Source of the DNA: Epiperipatus broadwayi
Taxonomy: Eukaryota > Onychophora > Udeonychophora > Euonychophora > Peripatidae
Assembly (NCBI GenBank): GCA_028023455.1
Contig: JAQFVV010000020.1
Coordinates: 4,819,092 to 4,883,091 of the forward strand
DNA: 64,000 bases
Direction of reading: 5' to 3'
Positions 59,160 to 64,000 of this stretch are shown piece by piece. The notes beneath the pieces are model-generated. The model worked only from the letters and a program-made list of their open reading frames with translations. It did not search any database and was not told where the DNA came from. How positions within the stretch are numbered: position 1 is the first letter of the stretch; each line of letters starts with the position of its first letter. Made by a program: the position numbers and the translations under genes.

Positions 59160-60715
59160 AAATTTAAAACGAATCGATAATTACTTTATTTGTTTTTTTA
59201 ATTGCAGACTTTATTGTAAAATATTACAGTATTAACTATTAAAATATTCATATTCAAAATAAATTTTAAATTTTATTCAATATTGTTTTAGAGCAGAATG
59301 AATAATTTTAGCTCCAAACTAAAATTTGATCAAATATTTTCTAAAATCAAATTAATTTATATTATTATTATTTCTATGGCGCGCGCAGTTATATAATCAA
59401 ATAGTTCATCAAATTGAATTAACCATGACAACTAACACCTGAAAAGACTAATTAATCAAATATACTTTTTTTAATTTCCTGTTTCTGGATTTTACTTCTA
59501 ATGACTGTGATATCTTGGTGAAAATAAGTTGCAAAAGGAAGTCAATATATCAATTAATTTTATTATAAACTTTTAAGTGTTCTATAGTTTAATTAATGTC
59601 TGATTATAGAAAAACTGAAGGGAAAAAAATAATTATACCTTTTTTTTTTACTTATAGAATCTAATGATTTAATATATTAACAGGAATAATTTAAAGATAA
59701 AACTAATTTATTATAGCGCTCTAATACTAAAAACAGTTTCTGTAAAAAATCTAAAAGAATATTTTCAACTGTGGATGTTGATGGAAAAGCAAGTGAGATT
59801 TAAAAAAACAAATAGACAAAGTATTGATTCTTATGAATTGTGCTGCTGTCTACGTCTTTTAAGAATCTAATGGCATTAACAGATTAGACAGAAACTCACT
59901 TGAATACAAATGACCCCCCTCCCCAATGTCCTATTTTTAATATGTCATGAGGTTCAATTTACTAGAAAAATGATTCTTTGAAAAGTATGTCCTGAAAGAA
60001 GCAGAGAAGTCTCTTAAAAATTACATTAGCGGTAAGGGTTGACTTTGACATGATTATATCTTATAATAATAACTAAAGATATCTCCATCATGTTGCATTT
60101 GAGAATCAATAGAGAAGATAATAAACATCTGATTAGTTTATTTCAATTTTTTAAATCCCCTAGCAAAAAGAATAATTAGATCACACATTTTCCAAATTTG
60201 GTGGATAGTTAAGCTAGCTATGGGATTTTAATCCAGTTCAAATTTGAACATTCATATCATAGACATACAAGACAGAGATATTAATTTCTTCATCATGAAA
60301 CCTATTTTTCACATGAAAATGTTGACTAATATAATTTTATTCAAATCTATAAAAGTAAAGATATGATTAGAGATAATGGTAGTTTTGCTTTTGCTAATAA
60401 TTTAAGTTAAATAACAAATCCACATTACAATACAACTGGTTCCCATTGTGTCATTGCTTACCTTCATACCTTTAATAGTTTGATTTCAATATTTATTTTT
60501 CCTCATTTCTTCTATTTTGTAAATTTGTTTTTTTTGGAGACTATATTATTCCAAATATGCATGTTAAGGTAAGTTGTACTGTGTTCAGTTTAGAGAAGTG
60601 TTAGAGTGACCAATCAACAGGTATAGATCCAATTATTCATTCTCAATTAAGTAAAAAATCAATTTAATTAATTAAGTGAAACTATTTTGCTTAACCCACT
60701 ATTTGATTCTTGAAT
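59160..60715. other. AT-rich stretch, nothing recognised
   Basis: No repeat, domain or RNA fold recognised. Confidence 0.4.
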
Positions 60716-60717
60716 AT

Positions 60718-60960
60718 TACTTGATCACCATTTCTTAGCTTGCATATAACTTCTTAAAACAGGCAAAACTCACTATATATATTACTCTCAGATCCAAGAC
60801 TCCTCACTGACGAAGGTCACAACCAGAAACTAGTCTGGGGATATTGGATGAGTATGCACTAAATGGGGATTTTATGCACAAGCTTCTGGCATCCATTGAT
60901 TACTCTAGCGTGCAGTGAGTGGCAATACGTATAGTGTTTTGCCTGTTTTAATTCTTGAAT
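60718..60960. mobile_element. Family C palindromic element with near-complete hammerhead
   Basis: The outer arms AACAGGCAAAACTCACTATA (60760) and TATAGTG-TTTTGCCTGTT (to 60950) are inverted. The centre holds UCCUCA (60801-60806) pairing with UGGGGA (60836-60841) as stem I, core CTGACGA (60807-60813, variable position 7 = C), stem II of two pairs (GG 60815-60816 with CC 60823-60824) after an A-A mismatch, GAAA (60826-60829), stem III AC/GU around UA, and GUC with C60835 at the cleavage site. All invariant nucleotides are present. Confidence 0.75.
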
Positions 60961-61064
60961 ATTACATAATCTCCTGAACAACAAATCATATAAAATATTA
61001 TTATCATCATTAATATTAAGTGAAGTAAAGATAACTAGACAAAATAATATTGCTGATAGTTTAC

Positions 61065-61180
61065 TTCATGATTTAGTGCAATAATAAAGTGACAGACTTT
61101 GGAGCTCAAGATTCATGGATCAAGATTCCAGCTTCATGGTGCTTGAACTTCTTATTAATTTCTGAGCAAAAAACTATTAG
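61065..61180 (+). mobile_element. SINE-like repeat, family S3, copy 4
   Basis: GATTTAGTGCAATAATAAAG, GTGACAGACTTTGGAGCTC, GATTCATGGATCAAGATTCC, GGTGCTTGAACTTCTTATTA, TTTCTGAGCAAAAAACTATT and a (TTATTA) tail. The most complete copy of the family. Confidence 0.6.
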
Positions 61181-61324
61181 GTTTTATTATTATTGATGAT
61201 GATAATTTTCTAATCTGTAATGTATTTTATCATCGCAAATTTTGAATTTTATCATGAAATGCTAAAGCTTCAGATGTCATTAAGAAGTATATTTATATCA
61301 TTATTATTTGTTAAGTATTCAGCC

Positions 61325-61515
61325 ATAACATCACATGATCACTCATTTTTTACTCAGTGCAAGCCAGAGTAATCAATGGATGCAGAAAGAGTTGTGCATA
61401 AAATTCCTATATTGTACCCACTCATCCAATATCCTCAAACTAGTTTCTAGTTTGTGGCTTTCATCAGTGAGGAGCTTTGGATCTGAGAATACTGCATCTA
61501 AATCTTAGAATCTAA
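61325..61515 (-). mobile_element. Family C element, minus strand, with hammerhead-like centre
   Basis: On the minus strand UCCUCA (rc of 61468-61473) pairs by six Watson-Crick pairs with UGAGGA (rc of 61432-61437). The core CTGATGA is intact (rc of 61461-61467), as is GAAAC (rc of 61443-61447). Stem III is AC/GU around UA, and the triplet is GUU. Stem II is short (AG/CU beyond an A-A mismatch). The left flank GCAAGCCAGAGTAATCAATGGA (61350-61381) is the arm of the family. Only one outer arm is present. Confidence 0.7.
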
Positions 61516-61717
61516 CACAACCTTCAGCAGCCACCTTTTACCTTTTTAGTTAACTATAAAGCTTCGAGTCCAAAATAAAAGCACAATAATGTTTACAATT
61601 CAAACTCATTTGTATATATAGTCATAGATCTGAACTCAGTTCAGCATCTATACATTATGGTGTCTTTGGTTTTTTAATAACCACAGTAATCATTAATCCT
61701 ATTGGGCAGCATTGGTA

Positions 61718-61985
61718 TTAATTGATTAAACATCGTATGAGCACCATTCTTTATGATTACACAAGCTGTTAATACAGAGGCAAAACTATATACAACAGTG
61801 CCACTCAGTGCAAGCCAGAATAAGCTCCTCACTGATGAAAGTCATAAGCTAGACACTAGTCAGGTATTGGATCAATAGACACTAAGTAGGGATTTTATGC
61901 ACAAACTTCCTGCATCCATTGATTACTCTGGCTAGCATAGAATAGTGCTACTATATGGAGAATTTTGCCTCTGCGTTCACTCATA
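61718..61985 (+). mobile_element. Family C palindromic element, core damaged
   Basis: Arms CAGAGGCAAAAC and GTTTTGCCTCTG enclose UCCUCA (61826-61831), CTGATGA (61832-61838), stem II AG/CU, then GACA (61852-61855) where GAAA should be, and TAGTC. The stem I partner is deleted to AGGTA. The terminal GAGGC instead of CAGGC change is present in both arms, which implies the arms copy or convert each other. Confidence 0.7.
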
Positions 61986-61989
61986 ATAT

Positions 61990-62690
61990 GAAAGTAAAAC
62001 AATGTCCTTTTTTTAATATTTAAAATGATAAAATTATATGCTGTTTAATATATATATTTTAATCATTGTGCAAATTAGATGTATTAAATTTGCTAGACAC
62101 ACACTGAATTTTCTATTTGATAAAAATCAAATTTAACAATATTTCACATTACTCCTAAAAGATCAAATATATCATCTATGTGTTGGAAATTATAAACATT
62201 GGGAAGTCTAATAAACACAGCATTATTCTAATTTTATTTATTCCTTCTAACATTTTTCTTTTATCTTTTTCATCTGTTTGATGGGTTGTTGTCTATCTTT
62301 TATTTCTTGTTTCCATTATGTTATTTTCCATTTTCTAATTTATCCTGAACATTTTACACTATGGCTTCTAAAACTAATTGTATCTTTTCCATCTTATTTT
62401 CTAATTATTTTAGTTATTTAAGCATTTTTACCAACAATTTCTATTTTATTTTATATTTCATTTATTTAAGTATTTTTATCAACAATGGTTATTTTATTCT
62501 AGTCAAAATATATTTTTAGCCAATATTTTACATAAGATTTAAAGTAAAATATTTATTGTATAAAAATCTAATTTAATTCTGTAAAAATAATTACACTATT
62601 TACCCTTAACTGATAATTAAATAAAATTTAACTACAAGAATGTTAAAAGATCCAATATAATTATAAATTCGGATCTGATACAGCTATTTA
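61990..62690. other. AT-rich stretch, nothing recognised
   Basis: Simple AT-rich sequence only; a weak 60-bp repeat (ATTTAAGCATTTTTACCAACAA and ATTTAAGTATTTTTATCAACAA) lies at 62415-62490. Confidence 0.4.
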
Positions 62691-62694
62691 ATCT

Positions 62695-63565
62695 GGACTT
62701 CTATTGAGTAATTTTCACTACACCACTCCCACACAAGATAGGGACTGGTTTCTATCCACTTTTAATGCCTTGAGGAGGGATATAATCATAAACATATGAT
62801 CAAAGACATGTGAAAAAGATCTATGATCCCCAAAATGCACATTGGATAATCTCTAATCTAATGAATGACTAATAAAAATTATATTTTCATTAAGTGATTT
62901 GTGTCAAAGTTGTGAGGGCAGGATATTTGACACTTATCAAATAAACTGTAATAATTTGATATCTATATATACTGGACAAAGGTAAAGATATGTGTAAAAG
63001 ATTGTGGTTTGGATCAATTGGTGAGTGTTGGTTCAGCATGAAATGTGCATTTTGGGGGATTATCAATCTTTTTCCTGTCTCTTTGATCATATGTTTAGGA
63101 ATACAACCCTCTTCAAGGTGTTAAAAGTGATAGACACCAGTGCCTAGCTTGTATGAGAGTAGTGTAGTGAAAATTATTTTACAGAAATATTCATTATTGA
63201 ATAATGTAGTCTAATGAATGACTAATATAATTTAATTAAGTGATTTAAGTCAAAGTTGTGAGGGCAGCATATTTAATCAAACTGTAGTAATATGCTATCT
63301 ATATATACTGAACAATGATAAAGATATATGTAAGAGATTGTGGTCTGGCCAACTGATGAGTGCTAGTTCACCATGAAATGTGCATCTTGGAGATCAGATC
63401 TTGTCTTTGATCATATGTTACATCCCTCACAAGGTGTTAAAAGTGGAAAGAAACCAGTTCCTACCTTGAGTGAGAGTGATGTAATGAAAATTACACTTCA
63501 CAAATATTATTCATTATTGGATAATCTCCAATCTAATGAATGATTAATAAAAATTATTAAGGCAA
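62695..63565. repeat. Family B array with an intact hammerhead candidate
   Basis: Two direct units of about 334 bp carry motifs at 63014-63055 and 63349-63390. A third, partial copy lies inverted at about 62705-62865. The 63349-63390 motif has CCAA (63349-63352) pairing with UUGG (63387-63390), core CTGATGA (63353-63359), stem II GTGCT/ACCAT (63360-63364 with 63370-63374, one C-C mismatch and one G-U), GAAA (63375-63378), stem III AUG-UG-CAU (63378-63385) and cleavage after C63386. The upstream motif has C3 and A6 mutated. The unit size and the one-motif-per-repeat layout fit animal retrozymes. Confidence 0.8.
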
Positions 63566-64000
63566 CTAGAAAAACTCTCAGATCCTCTCCACCCAACAAA
63601 TGGTAAGCATAGTGAGAAATGTCTCTCCTTCACCATTCTTTTAAGATGAACTGTTAAAGACATTTTTCTTGCAGTAATTATTTAGATGTTGTTTTGTTTA
63701 CAATATTGTATTTAACATATAGTAAAAAAAATGTTGGCTTGGTATTTAACCTGCAATGGCTTTAACCAGTATGTAACACTGTCATAAATTTTAAAATTCC
63801 TTTCATGTACTTTTTTTAATTAAACAGTTTATCTCAATACCTTTCTAGTATGTTTCTAGTTTGAAAAAATCAAATTAGTTTGAATTTAGCTCATGCACTA
63901 TAAGTTTTTTGCCCCATTTTTGGGTTTAATGATATCTTATCCAAATTGAATTCAAAATAAAATTCAAAATAAATATATACAAATGTATATTAAGAAAAGC

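Overview
The window looks like non-coding nuclear DNA from an invertebrate animal. It is roughly three-quarters A+T by eye. It has no convincing host protein-coding exon, rRNA or canonical tRNA gene, and it is crowded with decayed transposable elements. The species cannot be fixed from the sequence. The mix of RTE-like LINEs, Penelope-like elements (PLEs) with a GIY-YIG endonuclease, Ty3/gypsy pol, hAT-type MITEs and tRNA-derived SINEs is typical of metazoans. No open frame exceeds 113 codons, and every recognisable protein is a broken retroelement.

Layout. 0-5 kb: a possible retroelement ORF remnant and two tRNA-SINEs in opposite orientation. 5-9.5 kb: a palindromic element, an RTE 3' end, a hAT MITE with exact 8-bp target-site duplications, another SINE, and a PLE fragment followed by a tRNA-like fold and a hammerhead-like motif. 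10.9-19.6 kb: several 200-300 bp palindromic elements, a second hAT MITE, and a decayed tandem array. 20-33 kb: RTE 3' ends, an AAT/AAC microsatellite, SINEs, and palindromes including one of about 365 bp at 30.6 kb. 33-46 kb: a 783-bp terminal-inverted-repeat element, a LINE C-terminal fragment, the longest RTE copy (38.7-39.9 kb), and a complex of direct and inverted repeats at 43.6-45.8 kb. 47.4-49.9 kb: gypsy pol on the minus strand next to a second PLE 3' end. 50.4 kb: a 145-bp tandem duplication. 53-58 kb: a nearly full-length but frameshifted non-LTR retrotransposon (ORF1 with zinc-knuckle remnant, ORF2 with endonuclease, RT and C-terminal Cys motif) with a SINE inside it. 58-59.2 and 62.7-63.6 kb: tandem arrays. 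60.7-62 kb: a cluster of palindromic elements.

The most interesting signal is a motif recurring about twenty times on both strands: CUGANGA, then a short hairpin, then GAAA, often followed by a tiny palindromic stem and an NUH triplet. This is the architecture of a type I hammerhead ribozyme (HHR). Three families carry it. Family A sits in the centre of palindromes and just downstream of both PLE ORF ends. Family C sits in the centre of longer palindromes (32.0, 60.8, 61.4 kb) with six-pair stem I helices whose bases covary between copies. Family B sits once per unit in tandem arrays at 18.4, 58 and 63 kb, and the copy at 63349-63390 has every core nucleotide intact. HHRs in PLE terminal repeats and in tandem non-autonomous 'retrozyme' repeats are known from other animals, so I read the window as a graveyard of an HHR-bearing PLE/retrozyme system. 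Ribozyme activity, and any link between the families, is inference.
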